A stretch of DNA of 64,000 nucleotides from Bradyrhizobium diazoefficiens USDA 110 (GTDB lineage: Bacteria > Pseudomonadota > Alphaproteobacteria > Rhizobiales > Xanthobacteraceae). Below are positions 9,426 through 19,191 of this stretch, piece by piece. Position 1 is the stretch's first letter. Each line of letters starts with the position of its first letter. Made by a program: the position numbers and the translations under genes. The notes beneath the pieces were generated by a model. It did no database searches, was not told the origin of the DNA, and was given only the letters and a program-made list of their open reading frames with translations. Location: NCBI RefSeq assembly GCF_000011365.1, contig NC_004463.1, positions 7,674,001 to 7,738,000 of the forward strand, in the 5' to 3' direction.

Positions 9426-10658
9426 TTACACGGACCTTAGTAGCGCCGCCGGATCCAAACGCGCCGCCCGCTGAGCGGGTAGCAGACCGAAGATAATGCC
9501 GATGAGACTGGAGCAGGCGATCGCGATCAGCGCCATCCGTTCGTTGAATTCAGTTGGCCAACCTAGCGCGGCGGGAACAACGCGCGCGCATGCGTAGCCA
9601 ACGGCCAGTCCCAACAGGCCGCCGATCGTGCATAGGAGCACCGCTTCGAACAGAAACTGTCGACGGATGTCCTGCGGTCGGGCGCCGAATGCCAGTCGAA
9701 TGCCTATTTCATTAATCCGTTCGGTCACCGACACGAGCATGATGTTCATCACCCCAATGCCGCCGACTAGCAATGAGATTCCTGCAAGCGTGGACACCAG
9801 CAACGTGAACTGGCGATAGGCTCGGTCACGCATCTGGGCGACCTGAATGAGGTTCTGAATTCGAAAATCGTCGGCCTTGCGCCCGACGATCTTGTGACGT
9901 TGCCGCAGGACGCGCGCAATCGCGATTTCTGCCGCGGGCATTGACTGAGCGGATTCGGTTTTCACCAAAATCGAATGCACGGCATCGGGATTGGCCTGAC
10001 TGCGTCCAATGGCGAAGATTCTCGCCGACGACAGCGGAATGAACATGACGTCATCCTGATCTCGCCCCGTGAAATCCTGCCCCTTCTCAGCAAGCGTTCC
10101 GATCACGAGATAGGACGAGCGTTCAATACGGACAAAACGGCCAAGTGGATCACTGTCCCGGAACAGCTCACGCGCCACGGTACGACCAATGACGGCTATT
10201 TTTGCGGCCGATGCGACTTGGTCATCGTTGAAAAGCTGACCTTCCGCAAGCCTCCACCCGCGCGCTTCAAAAAAAACGGGCGTCACACCGGCAACAAGTG
10301 TCGACCAGTTCAGGTCTCCTGATATCGTCGTCTTCTGCTCGCCGACGAACGGTGCCGCGATAACAACATCGGGCACTTCGCGGGCGACAGCGATTGCATC
10401 GCCCGTCGTGAGCGAAAGGATGGTGCCCGCCTGCTGTCGTACGCCCTGCGCGACTTGCGCGCCAGGTTGCACGAGCAGCAGATTCGATCCAAGCGAGGTG
10501 ATCTGTCTCGAAACCTCGGCACGGGCTCCCTCCGCCACCGCGACCACGATCAGGACGGCCGCAATGCCGATGACAATGCCGGTCACTGCGAGAATGGAGC
10601 GCAGTATGTGCACACGCACAGACCGAAACGCGAGATAGATATAACTGAATGATCGCAT
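9426..10658 (-). CDS. MacB-like ABC transporter permease (FtsX family)
   Basis: The 410-residue protein has the MacB/LolC-type plan: a first membrane helix (about 18-42), a large periplasmic domain (about 45-280), and three C-terminal helices in the FtsX domain (about 285-400). The family sequence LLVGGIGVMNIMLVSVTERINEIGIRLA is split across the second helix. Unlike E. coli MacB the ATPase is a separate gene (10683-11378), lying 24 bp upstream in the same operon. With the adaptor at 11405 it would form a mechanotransmission pump moving a substrate from the periplasm across the outer membrane through a TolC-type channel, which is not encoded here. The substrate is unknown. Confidence 0.88.
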   Translation of the reverse strand: MRSFSYIYLAFRSVRVHILRSILAVTGIVIGIAAVLIVVAVAEGARAEVSRQITSLGSNLLLVQPGAQVAQGVRQQAGTILSLTTGDAIAVAREVPDVVIAAPFVGEQKTTISGDLNWSTLVAGVTPVFFEARGWRLAEGQLFNDDQVASAAKIAVIGRTVARELFRDSDPLGRFVRIERSSYLVIGTLAEKGQDFTGRDQDDVMFIPLSSARIFAIGRSQANPDAVHSILVKTESAQSMPAAEIAIARVLRQRHKIVGRKADDFRIQNLIQVAQMRDRAYRQFTLLVSTLAGISLLVGGIGVMNIMLVSVTERINEIGIRLAFGARPQDIRRQFLFEAVLLCTIGGLLGLAVGYACARVVPAALGWPTEFNERMALIAIACSSLIGIIFGLLPAQRAARLDPAALLRSV

Positions 10659-10682
10659 TGAACTCTCACGCCGGTCAAACGC

Positions 10683-11378
10683 TCATGAGGTAGCATCACA
10701 TCCCTGGTCGCCGACAATTGCGCCGTCCCGTAGCTTGATCCTTCGCCACGCATACGCCGCGACCTCAGGATCATGGGTTACAAGCACGACCGTGAGGCCG
10801 GCGCGCTGCAATTCGCCAAGAAGCGCTAGAATGGACGAGCGCGTGCTGGTGTCCAGTGCGCCAGTCGGTTCGTCGGCCAGGAGAAGGTCGGGACCGTTGA
10901 CGATCGCCCGCGCGACGGCAACACGTTGCTGCTCACCTCCAGAAAGCTGGGCAGGCACATGGTGCATTCGCCCGCCCAGCCCCACCTGCTCGAGCGCAGC
11001 GCGTGCCCTCGCGATCGGATTCCGCAGCGGCTCGCGCCGATAGAATAGCGGCAAGCCGACATTCTCGAGCGCGGTCAGCCGGGGTAGCAAGTTGAAGTTT
11101 TGAAAGATGAACCCGATGCGCCGGTTTCGCAGTTCGCTCAAGCGTCCCTTCGACTGCACGAATATATCTTCGCCATCGAAAAAATAGCGGCCGCGTGAGG
11201 GATGATCAAGGCAGCCGAGGATCGAAAGCAACGTCGATTTTCCAGATCCCGATGGGCCCATGACCGCAACGAACTCTCCGCGATCAATTTTCAGGCTTAC
11301 GTCGGACAATGCGCGAACCTTTTGGTCACCGAACCGGTGTTGCTTGTGGATATGGTCGAGGGTGACGAGCGATCGCAT
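10683..11378 (-). CDS. MacB/LolD-type ABC transporter ATPase
   Basis: The 231-residue ATP-binding protein carries Walker A GPSGSGKST (about 41-49), the signature LSGGEQQRVAVARAI (about 141-155) and Walker B LLLADEPTGALD (about 160-171), with the downstream switch His in VTHD. Sequence and length are those of LolD/MacB-class ATPases. It is the middle gene of the operon adaptor-ATPase-permease, 26 bp after the adaptor gene and 24 bp before the permease gene. Confidence 0.92.
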   Translation of the reverse strand: MRSLVTLDHIHKQHRFGDQKVRALSDVSLKIDRGEFVAVMGPSGSGKSTLLSILGCLDHPSRGRYFFDGEDIFVQSKGRLSELRNRRIGFIFQNFNLLPRLTALENVGLPLFYRREPLRNPIARARAALEQVGLGGRMHHVPAQLSGGEQQRVAVARAIVNGPDLLLADEPTGALDTSTRSSILALLGELQRAGLTVVLVTHDPEVAAYAWRRIKLRDGAIVGDQGCDATS

Positions 11379-11404
11379 GCGCTAACCGGCCAAGCGGCTC
11401 CAAT

Positions 11405-12577
11405 CTAACGTTTGCTCCGATAACCGACGGCAACCTGTTCGCCCATTTTGAGATCTGGCGACCGGATCTCAGTGAGCGAATCTCCGGTAGCGCCCAGTGA
11501 CACGGTGGCGGCAGCCAAATGACCCGATTTCGTGCGGACCCAGATCACGCCCTGACCGGGTGCAGGGTTGTTTCCGCCGTCTCGGGTCGGACGAAAGCTC
11601 AGCGCGGCGTTGGGAACCACCATCGCGTCTTGATGCTCCTGAACCAGGATGCGGACGTCGGCCGTCATTCCCGGAAGCAGAAAGGCGTCTGGATTGGGCG
11701 CCGAAATCATCACGGTGTAGGTCACGACGTTTTGCACCATCCGCGCAGCCTTCCGAATCTCGCGCACGCGCCCCTCGAATACGCGGCCCGGATACGAATC
11801 CACGCCGAAGAAAACGCGCTGCCCGGTTCGCACCGCGCCGATATCAGCCTCGCTGACGAATGCATTTACGCGCATGTCCGAAAGATCACGCGCGATGGTG
11901 AAGATCGTCGGCGCCTGCAGGCTCGCAGCCAGCGTCTGGCCAAGCTCGACGCTGCGCCGAATCACGACCCCGTCGATCGGTGACTTGATGGTGCTTCTTT
12001 CGAGGTCAAGTCGAGCCCGTTCCAGAGAAGCGCGCGCAGCCATTACCCCGGCCGCGCGTATCTGCTCGCGCGCCTTGGCCGCGGACAATTCCGCGGCGAA
12101 CGCCCGAGCCGTCATCTGTGCTCGCTCGGCGTCGCGCTGGGAAACACTGCCGTTCTTGCTGAGCGCAGCCTTGATCTGAAGCTCCCGCAAAGCGTCATCG
12201 TGGCGTGCCTGTGCGCCCTCGATGGCTGCCTTGGCCTCTTCCTGTTGTGCCAACGCGACCGCGAGCGCAGCCTCCGTTTCCTTGAGCAAGACTTCAAAGG
12301 TCGCGCTGTCAAGCGCCGCAAGCGGCTCGCCGGCGCGTACGCGGGAATTGTGGTCAGCCATGAGTTTGGCGACCTGACCCGACAGCTGTGAGCTGACCTC
12401 GACGGTGTCGACGGCTTCGAGCGTTCCGGCAGCAGTGACGTTCTGAACAACGTTATCGCGCGTGATGCTGACGTAGCGCAGATTGTCATGATTATCCCCA
12501 ATTGCGGTGACCGGGCTATCCGGTGCCCACAACGGATACGCAACAGCAATCGCAACGCCTCCCAGTGTTGCGCGCAT
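11405..12577 (-). CDS. MacA-like periplasmic adaptor (HlyD/RND-MFP family)
   Basis: The 390-residue adaptor begins with a membrane or signal segment (about 5-20). The two halves of the lipoyl domain flank a long alpha-helical hairpin (about 90-190, rich in Ala/Glu/Gln: TEAALAVALAQQEEAKAAIEG). Beta-barrel and membrane-proximal domains follow. SPIDGVVIRRSVELGQ is the typical second lipoyl half. It heads the operon with the MacB-like ATPase and permease, linking the inner-membrane pump to an outer-membrane channel. Confidence 0.88.
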   Translation of the reverse strand: MRATLGGVAIAVAYPLWAPDSPVTAIGDNHDNLRYVSITRDNVVQNVTAAGTLEAVDTVEVSSQLSGQVAKLMADHNSRVRAGEPLAALDSATFEVLLKETEAALAVALAQQEEAKAAIEGAQARHDDALRELQIKAALSKNGSVSQRDAERAQMTARAFAAELSAAKAREQIRAAGVMAARASLERARLDLERSTIKSPIDGVVIRRSVELGQTLAASLQAPTIFTIARDLSDMRVNAFVSEADIGAVRTGQRVFFGVDSYPGRVFEGRVREIRKAARMVQNVVTYTVMISAPNPDAFLLPGMTADVRILVQEHQDAMVVPNAALSFRPTRDGGNNPAPGQGVIWVRTKSGHLAAATVSLGATGDSLTEIRSPDLKMGEQVAVGYRSKR

Positions 12578-12770
12578 CAGAAGTTTTCGATGTAAACTCA
12601 GTTGATTATCCGTGCGAATGATAGCCTCGCCGCATTAGCTCTTGCGGTGCTCCATGCTGAACGTGGCCCCCCTTCTTGGCAACGCCGCAGGCGCGGCGCG
12701 TTCAGACCAGAAGACCTGATGGTGAACGCGCCGCTTTTGGCGCGATCCGAAACGATCGCAGTCGGCTGGA

Positions 12771-13088
12771 TTAGGGCACCGAAGGGCTGCCGGTGGGCAC
12801 AGTCTTCGTCCCGGTCAGTGCGGGCGGAGGTGTCTTAAGAATCTTCACCCCGGTCGTCGTATCCGTTGCCGGGACGGTATGGTCCTCGCCCTGAAATACG
12901 CTGCCTTGACCTGGGACTTCGTCACCCGGCCGACCTGGATTGTTGATTCCGTTCAGGAATGGTTGGCTCGTCGTAGTCGACAGTCCGCCCGCAGCCACGG
13001 CGGTGAACAGGTGGTCTGCTGCATAGCTTGGGCAGGCGCCTGCAAGCAGGGATACGCCTGCTGCTAGGATCGTGAGTTTCCTCATCAT
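12771..13088 (-). CDS. Small secreted hypothetical protein
   Basis: The 105-residue product starts MMRKLTILAAGVSLLAGACPSYAADH, a clear Sec signal peptide with likely cleavage after SYA. The mature part is rich in Gly, Pro and Thr (VPGQGSVFQGEDHTVPATDTTTG) and looks largely disordered. I chose the ATG at 13088 (or the next codon) because GAAGAGGAG lies just upstream; a longer frame to 13118 lacks a site. It lies upstream of the MacA-like gene on the same strand, about 190 bp apart, so linkage to the export operon is possible but unproven. No family is recognised. Confidence 0.6.
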   Translation of the reverse strand: MMRKLTILAAGVSLLAGACPSYAADHLFTAVAAGGLSTTTSQPFLNGINNPGRPGDEVPGQGSVFQGEDHTVPATDTTTGVKILKTPPPALTGTKTVPTGSPSVP

Positions 13089-13980
13089 CAACTCCTCTTC
13101 TGAGGTGAGCTGCGCCAACGCGCGGCGAGCTCGTCACCTGCGCTGTTAGCCAAGTTTGAATGCAGTGGATCTCCTGCGGTTCCTATATCTCGCGGAATAG
13201 CGCTCAGTGTCCGATGACGAATGAGTTAGTTTCTGACAAGGACGTCAGAATCGTCGAGATGAGTGGACGATCCTTCGAAATTGCGGTGACAGTGCCGGAC
13301 TGCACCCCCTTAAGTAAGACACGGCAATTGCAGTGACAGTGCGGTTGCTCGCCATGCCGGTCTTTGCAGTCTTGCCTTCAAGTCGCCTACCATAGAGCGC
13401 GGCATACCGTTCTCACCTGACGTTGAATCAGCGAGGCTCAGCCGGCACCGCACCAACGCGACTGATCCTTTTGAGAGTTGTCTGAGATGGGTCAGAATGC
13501 GAAGAACTCAACCTAAGAAAATCTAGTCCGCCGTGCCTCACTGAGCGGACCTTAACGAGGTGCGCCGCTACTTCGCTGATGGGCCACGAGCGTAACGTCG
13601 CCGCGCAGCTCGATTAAAATCTCATGTTGGCCTGATGTGCCGGGATGAAAGTGTCAAGAGTCAGCATCGTTGACATGCTCGGTAAAAAAGGTCTGCGCTT
13701 TCTATGCCAAACGGAAATGCGTAGCCGCGTGCAAGAATTCGCTCTAATCTTGCCAACGCTCGGTCGAAATCCCTGACCTCGAGCCAGATCATGACCGACA
13801 CGCTCATCACTATTGCTGCTACGGCTACGGCGCGACTTTGGTCCGCGCAGGCGGTGTTGGGGCAATCAGACTGGAGCGCGACTTCCACACGTACAACAGT
13901 CGAGATTGTCCGCTGGGACCACCCGCAGCCTGTCGAGGAGAAACAGGATCAATTTGGCAAACTTCAACGGAGGAGCCGCG
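13089..13980. other. Long non-coding stretch with a dispersed repeat
   Basis: This 0.9-kb region contains the dispersed repeat at 13484-13590 and no supported gene. The minus-strand frames at 13614-13888 are short and lack a ribosome site. Confidence 0.5.
13484..13590 (+). repeat. Dispersed intergenic repeat, family A copy 1
   Basis: This about 107-bp segment aligns with 21240-21346, sharing GAGATGGGTCA, AATGCGAAGAACTCA, GTCCGC and the end ACTTCGCT-ATGGGCCA, with scattered substitutions throughout. A more diverged relative is at 24931-25035. Such degenerate intergenic copies are frequent in bradyrhizobia. No intact coding capacity remains. Confidence 0.75.
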
Positions 13981-15180
13981 ATGGGTAGCAACTTGAAAAG
14001 CGCATGTGACGGAGTTTTGCAAAGCGTCGTCACGGGCAAAGACCGTGTTCCCGGCGTGGTCGCGATGATCACTGATCGGTCGGCCAACATCTACGAGGGC
14101 GTCGCCGGCGAGCGTATGCTTGGCAGCGGTCAGCCAATGACGGCCGATACCGTCTTTGCCATCTTCTCGACCACGAAAGCCATCACAGGCACAGCCATCT
14201 TGCAATGCGTCGAGGAAGGCAAGCTCGACCTGGATGCCCCGGCGAAGAGCTATGTTCCCGAGATCGGTAAGCTCGAAGTGCTCGAAGGATTCGATGCCGG
14301 CGGAAAGCCGAAGCTGCGGACGCCGAAACGCGACATCACCACCCGAATGCTGATGCTGCATACGGCTGGCCTCGGCTACGACTTCTTTAACGCCAGCTAT
14401 TTCCGCCTGGCCCAGGAGCAGGGCCAGCCGAGCGTCGTCACCTGCTCGAAGGCGTCGCTGATGACACCACTGCTGTTCGATCCCGGTGACAAATGGGAAT
14501 ACGGCAGCAACCTTGACTGGTGTGGCCAGATCGTCGAGAGCATCCGCGGCAAGCGCCTCGGCGAAGTCATGAAGGAGCGGATTTTTGCGCCGCTTGGGAT
14601 GGAGGACATCGTCTTCTCGCTGACCCCTTCGATGCGGTCGCGCCTTGCCGTCATCCACCAGCGCGGAGCCGACGGGTCGCTGACCCCGCTTCCCGATATG
14701 CAGCTGCCGCCTGACCCGGAAGTCCACATGGGTGGCCACGGGCTCTACGCCTCGATCGGCGAGTACATGAAGTTCATCCGCATGTGGCTGAACGATGGGG
14801 CGGGGCCAAATGGCCGCGTGCTCAAGCAGGAGACGGTCGCCGCCGCCGTCCGCAACGGCCTCAGGGAGGGCCAGACCGTGGTCATGCTGCCTGGCGTGAT
14901 TGCGACACTGTCGAACAATGCCGAGTTCTTCCCGGGTCTGAAGAAGTCCTGGTGCTACACCTTCATGCTCAACGACGAGGACGCGCCGACTGGAAGGCCG
15001 GCCGGGTCGCTCGGTTGGGCCGGCCTCGCTAACACCTTCTACTGGATCGACCGCAAGAACGGGTTCGGTGGCTATTGGGCGACGCAGATCCTTCCCTTCG
15101 GAGATCCGACTTCGTTTGTCGGCTACATGAACTTCGAGACGGCGGCCTATCAGAGCGGCGAGGTGCGCGTGGCCGCGTAA
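13981..15180 (+). CDS. Serine hydrolase of the beta-lactamase class C/esterase family
   Basis: The 399-residue protein has the three motifs of the class C beta-lactamase/EstB esterase superfamily: Ser63-Thr-Thr-Lys66, Tyr174-Gly-Ser-Asn177, and His253-Gly in GGHGLYAS in place of KTG. The His-Gly variant is more usual in esterases than in antibiotic-resistance enzymes. No signal peptide is visible, so it is probably cytosolic. I chose the ATG at 13981, which has GGAGGAG six bases upstream; the frame is open further 5' without support. It lies 142 bp upstream of a Baeyer-Villiger monooxygenase on the same strand, suggesting that it hydrolyses the ester or lactone that enzyme makes. Confidence 0.85.
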   Translation: MGSNLKSACDGVLQSVVTGKDRVPGVVAMITDRSANIYEGVAGERMLGSGQPMTADTVFAIFSTTKAITGTAILQCVEEGKLDLDAPAKSYVPEIGKLEVLEGFDAGGKPKLRTPKRDITTRMLMLHTAGLGYDFFNASYFRLAQEQGQPSVVTCSKASLMTPLLFDPGDKWEYGSNLDWCGQIVESIRGKRLGEVMKERIFAPLGMEDIVFSLTPSMRSRLAVIHQRGADGSLTPLPDMQLPPDPEVHMGGHGLYASIGEYMKFIRMWLNDGAGPNGRVLKQETVAAAVRNGLREGQTVVMLPGVIATLSNNAEFFPGLKKSWCYTFMLNDEDAPTGRPAGSLGWAGLANTFYWIDRKNGFGGYWATQILPFGDPTSFVGYMNFETAAYQSGEVRVAA

Positions 15181-15322
15181 GGGCGGCCGACCTAGCCTTC
15201 GATCACGGACGATGCCAGTCTGACCTTTTGCCGGACCGGCGTCGCAACGACCCAACCGAAACGACGGCGCACAGAGAGGCTGCTCTGTGCCGACAACGAG
15301 CGCTCACAACGGGAGGAACATC

Positions 15323-17005
15323 ATGACTGCGCAAGGTAGTTCGCCAGGAGCAAGCGCGAAGACCCACTTCGATGCCGTCATCATTGGTGCAGGCTTCTCC
15401 GGCATGTACATGCTGCATTCGCTGCGCGACAAGCTCGACCTCAACGTCACCGTGTTTGAGGCCGGCGACGGGGTTGGCGGCACCTGGTACTGGAATCGCT
15501 ATCCCGGCGCGCGCTGCGATTCCGACAGCTACATCTATTGCTACACGTTCGACAAGAACCTGCTGCAGGAGTGGAACTGGTCCGAGCGCTATCCGGAGCA
15601 GGATGAGATTCTGCGCTATCTCGAGCATTGCGCCGAGCGCTTTGACTTGAAGCCTGACATCCAATTCGGCAAACGCGTTGTCGAGGTCATCTTTGACGAC
15701 AACAGCGAGCTTTGGACAGTGCGCACCGACAAGGGCGACTCAGTCACAACCCGCTTTGTCATCACCGCAGTCGGCGCTTTGTCGACCGCCAATATGCCGC
15801 CGTTCAAAGGTTTGGGGTCGTTCAAGGGCAAATGCTACCACACCAGCCAATGGCCGCATGACGGCGTCGACTTCACCGCCAAGCGGGTCGGAGTCATTGG
15901 CACCGGCGCGACCGCGGTGCAGGCAATCCCGGAGATTGCGCAGCAGGCCAAGCACCTCACGGTGTTCCAACGTACGCCCGCCTTCTGCGTGCCAGCGCGC
16001 AACGGCCGCGTCGACCCCGAGGTCACCAGGGCGCGCAAGGCCGATTACGATGGGATCCGCCAGCGCATCAAAGGTTCGTTCTTTGGGTTCGAACTCAACT
16101 TCCTGCCAAAGGGGGTCCTCGATACCACTCCCGAGGAGCGTGAGCAGGAGTTCGACAGGATGTGGGACGCCGGCGGCTTCGCATTCTGGCTGGCCAACTA
16201 CCAGGATATGTTCTTCTCCAAGGAAGCGAACGATATCATCGCCGACTACCTCAAGCGCAAGATCCGCTCGATCGTCAATGATCCGGTGGCTGCTGAAAAG
16301 CTGACGCCCAAGACCTATCCCTACGGCACCAAACGGCAGCCCCTGGACACCAATTACTTCGAAACCTTTAACAAGAAGAACGTGCTGCTGGTGGATGCGG
16401 CCACCGATGGCTCGATCGAGGAAATCACGCCGAATGGCGTTCGCGCGGGCGGCAAGGAGTATCCGCTCGATATCATCGTCATCGCCACCGGCTTCGACGC
16501 GTTGACCGGCCCGCTGAAGGCACTTGGCATCAAGGGCCGCGGCGGCAGGATGCTGGCGCAGGAATGGGAGGCTGGCCCGCAGACTTATCTTGGCGTGGCC
16601 ATAGCGGGCTATCCGAACCTGTTCACGATCACCGGCCCGCAAAGCCCCTCGGTGCTGTCGAATATGCCGGTGTCAATTGAGCAGCACGTCGAGTGGATTA
16701 CGGAATGCATCGCCCACATGCGTAGGAACAAGCTTACGACGATCGAAGCGACGCCGGAGGCGCAGGACGCGTGGGGTGCTCACGTCGCAGAGGTCGTGAA
16801 CGCAACTCTGATGACTAGCGCCAATTCCTGGTACATGGGGGCCAACATTGACGGCAAGGCGCACCGCTTCTTGCCGTATCTCGGCCCGGAAGGCGTCGGC
16901 GGCTATCGCAGGAAGTGCGCCGAGGTCGCCGAAAAGGACTACGAGGGCTTCGCGTTCTCGAGCCACGGTCAGGGTTGGACCGCGCACCCGATCGCGGCCG
17001 AATAA
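15323..17005 (+). CDS. Type I Baeyer-Villiger flavin monooxygenase
   Basis: The 560-residue FAD/NADPH enzyme has an N-terminal Rossmann motif GAGFSG (22-27), a second nucleotide-binding motif GTGATA (about 192-197), and between them the Baeyer-Villiger fingerprint FKGKCYHTSQWP at 167-178, an exact FxGxxxHxxxWP. The early GGTWYWNRYPGARCD block is typical of cyclohexanone/phenylacetone monooxygenases. It should insert oxygen next to a ketone to give an ester or lactone. The ATG at 15323 has GGGAGGA upstream; an earlier ATG at 15287 has no support. With the serine hydrolase gene just before it, it forms a plausible ketone-to-acid-plus-alcohol pathway. The substrate is unknown. Confidence 0.92.
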   Translation: MTAQGSSPGASAKTHFDAVIIGAGFSGMYMLHSLRDKLDLNVTVFEAGDGVGGTWYWNRYPGARCDSDSYIYCYTFDKNLLQEWNWSERYPEQDEILRYLEHCAERFDLKPDIQFGKRVVEVIFDDNSELWTVRTDKGDSVTTRFVITAVGALSTANMPPFKGLGSFKGKCYHTSQWPHDGVDFTAKRVGVIGTGATAVQAIPEIAQQAKHLTVFQRTPAFCVPARNGRVDPEVTRARKADYDGIRQRIKGSFFGFELNFLPKGVLDTTPEEREQEFDRMWDAGGFAFWLANYQDMFFSKEANDIIADYLKRKIRSIVNDPVAAEKLTPKTYPYGTKRQPLDTNYFETFNKKNVLLVDAATDGSIEEITPNGVRAGGKEYPLDIIVIATGFDALTGPLKALGIKGRGGRMLAQEWEAGPQTYLGVAIAGYPNLFTITGPQSPSVLSNMPVSIEQHVEWITECIAHMRRNKLTTIEATPEAQDAWGAHVAEVVNATLMTSANSWYMGANIDGKAHRFLPYLGPEGVGGYRRKCAEVAEKDYEGFAFSSHGQGWTAHPIAAE

Positions 17006-17731
17006 GCCTGACAGCTCTTGATCGGGAGTGGCGTCCAGTGTCGTCACTCCCGGCATTGCGATCGTTGAAGCGCCCGATTTCTGGGACGCATCTCAGGTAC
17101 CGTGCGAAGAAGCTTACGGCTTCGCGCGCCGTTACCGTCGACTATGCCGTTCGATCACTTCATCGGCGGCCGCAAAGGTATGGCACCGTAAGACCAAGCA
17201 CCCTTGCTGTGTTCAGGTTGAATACGAGTTCGAACGCCGTATGTCGCAGCACCGGTATATCCGCCGGCCTCGCGCCATTCGGAGCGGCCAACATAGACTC
17301 CCGACTTTCGATATATGTCCGCGAGGTTGGAGCCGCAGCTCGCTAAGCCGCCTGAGGCAGGAAACTCGCGCGACTGATAGATCGGCGGGCAGGAAAATTT
17401 CGGCCATCCTGGTGACGTTCCGACGTTCCTGTCGAGACAGGAATTACGGATTATTGCCGATCAAATGCCTTTGAAGCCCGGAATGTCGCGTTTGGGTCAT
17501 GAGCGCCGTTCGAAGGGGCGGCCGGTTGTTTCCGGTCTACCTCCATGAGCCGACCACCCGGGACGCTGCCTAAACTTCGCATTCGGGCCAGAAGCGGTCA
17601 TCATCGCACATCAATCAAAGTGAGGGCTCGCAGTGTCAGGCAGCCAAAGATGAATGTGCTTTCTTCCCGAATTGGATAGCCTGAGCTATGCCTGGGAAAT
17701 TGGCCAATTGCCATCTCTCGGGAGACCACGA
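17006..17731. other. Non-coding stretch with a dispersed repeat
   Basis: It holds the family B repeat at 17481-17590. I see no supported gene between the monooxygenase and the CxxCH protein. Confidence 0.5.
17481..17590 (+). repeat. Dispersed intergenic repeat, family B copy 1
   Basis: This about 110-bp segment aligns closely with 22000-22109 on the same strand. Shared blocks include GGGTCAT, AGGGGCGGCC, GTT-TTCCGGT, CCATGAGCCGAC, GGGACGCTGC and the end ACTTCGCATTCGGGCCA. Both copies lie between genes and carry no intact frame. Confidence 0.8.
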
Positions 17732-18190
17732 ATGAAGTGGATAGTCACTGCCACCATTGCGCTTACTGCTTCGGTAGTGTTCGCAGCCGCGCAGCCAGCA
17801 AAAGAGCCCTACCAACCGGGCCTTGGCGAATTCATGACAGCTACGCAGCTTCGCCACGCCAAGCTATGGTTTGCTGGCGAACAAAATAACTGGGACCTCG
17901 CTGCTTATGAGATCGACGAGATCAAGGAAGGCTTAGAGGACGCCGCAAGGCTTTTTCCAACATATGAAGGCATCCCTGTCGCTGAGATGATCAAGACCAT
18001 CATCGATCCACGGATAGAGAAGCTTGAAAAGGCCGTTAGAGCAAAGAGCAGCACCAAATTTACGGCCGCCTTCGACGAGCTTACCAGCGGCTGCAATAGC
18101 TGCCACGCGGGAGCCAGCAAGCCGTTTATACGCATTCAGCGTCCAATCGCGTCTCCACTGACCAACCAGAATTTTGCGCCAGAAAAATAA
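17732..18190 (+). CDS. Secreted protein with a single CxxCH heme-binding motif
   Basis: The 152-residue product has a Sec signal peptide (about 1-20, MKWIVTATIALTASVVFAAA) and one c-type heme motif Cys121-Asn-Ser-Cys124-His125. The rest is helical (LRHAKLWFAGEQNNWDLAAYEIDEIKEGL), recalling small helical cytochromes, so a covalently hemed periplasmic protein is likely. No obvious distal Met ligand can be placed. The start at 17732 is favoured by the signal peptide and a GGGAGA site; an upstream start at 17654 would bury the signal. Neighbours give no clue. Confidence 0.75.
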   Translation: MKWIVTATIALTASVVFAAAQPAKEPYQPGLGEFMTATQLRHAKLWFAGEQNNWDLAAYEIDEIKEGLEDAARLFPTYEGIPVAEMIKTIIDPRIEKLEKAVRAKSSTKFTAAFDELTSGCNSCHAGASKPFIRIQRPIASPLTNQNFAPEK

Positions 18191-18310
18191 TGGGAGTTGC
18201 GCGCATCGACCACATTACTTCCGAAAAGGGTCACGAGCATCGTTTGGCAATTGGGCCGGCCGTTTCATGTTTGCCCCCTTAAGCAGACAACGTGGGGGAT
18301 GCTAGGACAG

Positions 18311-18769
18311 CTAGCCGTAGAAGCTTCGCTCTTCGGTCACGGAGAACACGATGCGCATTAGCAACTGACCGGCGAAAATGATGATCGCGCTCACGATAAT
18401 GAGCTGCGAAATATACGTGGAAGAGCCAATTGGAGCCACGGCAGGAACCAGTTAGGGAGCCAAGTACAGAGCAGCGAGGCTTGCACCGCGAAGGAAGAAA
18501 TAGACCGGCTTCCTAAGCCTCTCTCGCGAACTCATCCAATCACAAAGGAAAAACAGACAGCCGTAGATAAAAATCGATGACAGGTATGCCGCCGAAGCTC
18601 AGTTCAGGCCCCACGACAATAGCGGGAACAACGACTGCCTGTTCACGAAAAAAAAGATCCCAGCACCCGCGAAGAAAAGAACGACGCGATGGACTTTATC
18701 AACGGCGGCCACACTCGGTCTCCTTGGGAGAACAAGCCACGACAGATAAGCTGGTAGCAGCAAGTAGAG
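18311..18769 (-). pseudogene. Decayed integral membrane protein gene
   Basis: One minus-strand frame reads through 18769-18311 as a convincing polytopic membrane protein interrupted by two stop codons (TGA near 18600, TAA near 18450). Fragments include VVLFFAGAGIFFFVNRQ, YLSSIFIYGCLFFLCDW, RLRKPVYFFLRGASLAALYL and YISQLIIVSAIIIFAGQLL, then RIVFSVTEERSFYG and a natural stop. The frame is never shifted, so decay is recent, or the stops are few enough to be sequencing errors. The protein family is not recognised. Confidence 0.65.
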
Positions 18770-18797
18770 CTAAGAAGGCTTTGCAGCGAGGGATCAT
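18699..18797 (-). CDS. Possible 32-residue lipoprotein-like peptide
   Basis: An ATG at 18797 opens a short frame with an N-terminal hydrophobic segment ending in a lipobox-like SVVAC (FLALLAATSLSVVAC), followed by a short polar tail SPKETECGRR. It overlaps the upstream part of the decayed membrane gene in another frame. No strong ribosome site is seen. It could be a tiny lipoprotein or the displaced 5' end of the decayed gene. Confidence 0.3.
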   Translation of the reverse strand: MIPRCKAFLALLAATSLSVVACSPKETECGRR

Positions 18798-19191
18798 GCT
18801 AAACTCGGTTTCTGACCGGCGACGTCAACATCACACGTTTTGGTAGTACCGCATTACTGCGTCAACCCATGCCGCAGCAAATACTCAATTTTCCATGAAC
18901 AGAGGAAGTCCAATTCAGGTCAACAGGCGCCGTCCTGACCGCCACCGGTCACGTCCGGTCTGCCGCGACAACCGGACGATTTCAAAGCCAGCCCGGGCTT
19001 CGCGTTCGGGCCATTCGACGACATAGCGTCGCGTCTTCGAGAATGTTCGGATAAGCCGGAGCGGACATCGGTCAACGCGGCTGACGTGTCGACTAGATGG
19101 CGATGACCGATATCCACTTCTAGGTAGGCATCCCGCGTTTGGCACAGCCGTGTGATCCGTCGTACAAATGTGCCGGGTTGGATTGCGGGCC

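Larger units (their letters stand above)
18191..19191. other. Region of gene decay between 18191 and 19191
   Basis: Besides the decayed membrane gene and the short lipoprotein-like frame, I see nothing firm in this kilobase. A minus-strand frame around 18915-19050 (RRYVVEWPEREARAGFEIV) might be another fragment. Confidence 0.4.

Noticed and set aside
13614..13888. Minus-strand frames with some protein-like segments (RDFDRALARLERILARGY)
   Set aside because: No ribosome site, overlapping competing frames and no family recognised; left as non-coding.
13981..15180. Antibiotic-resistance beta-lactamase
   Set aside because: No signal peptide, and the third motif is His-Gly rather than Lys-Thr-Gly, which favours an esterase-type enzyme.
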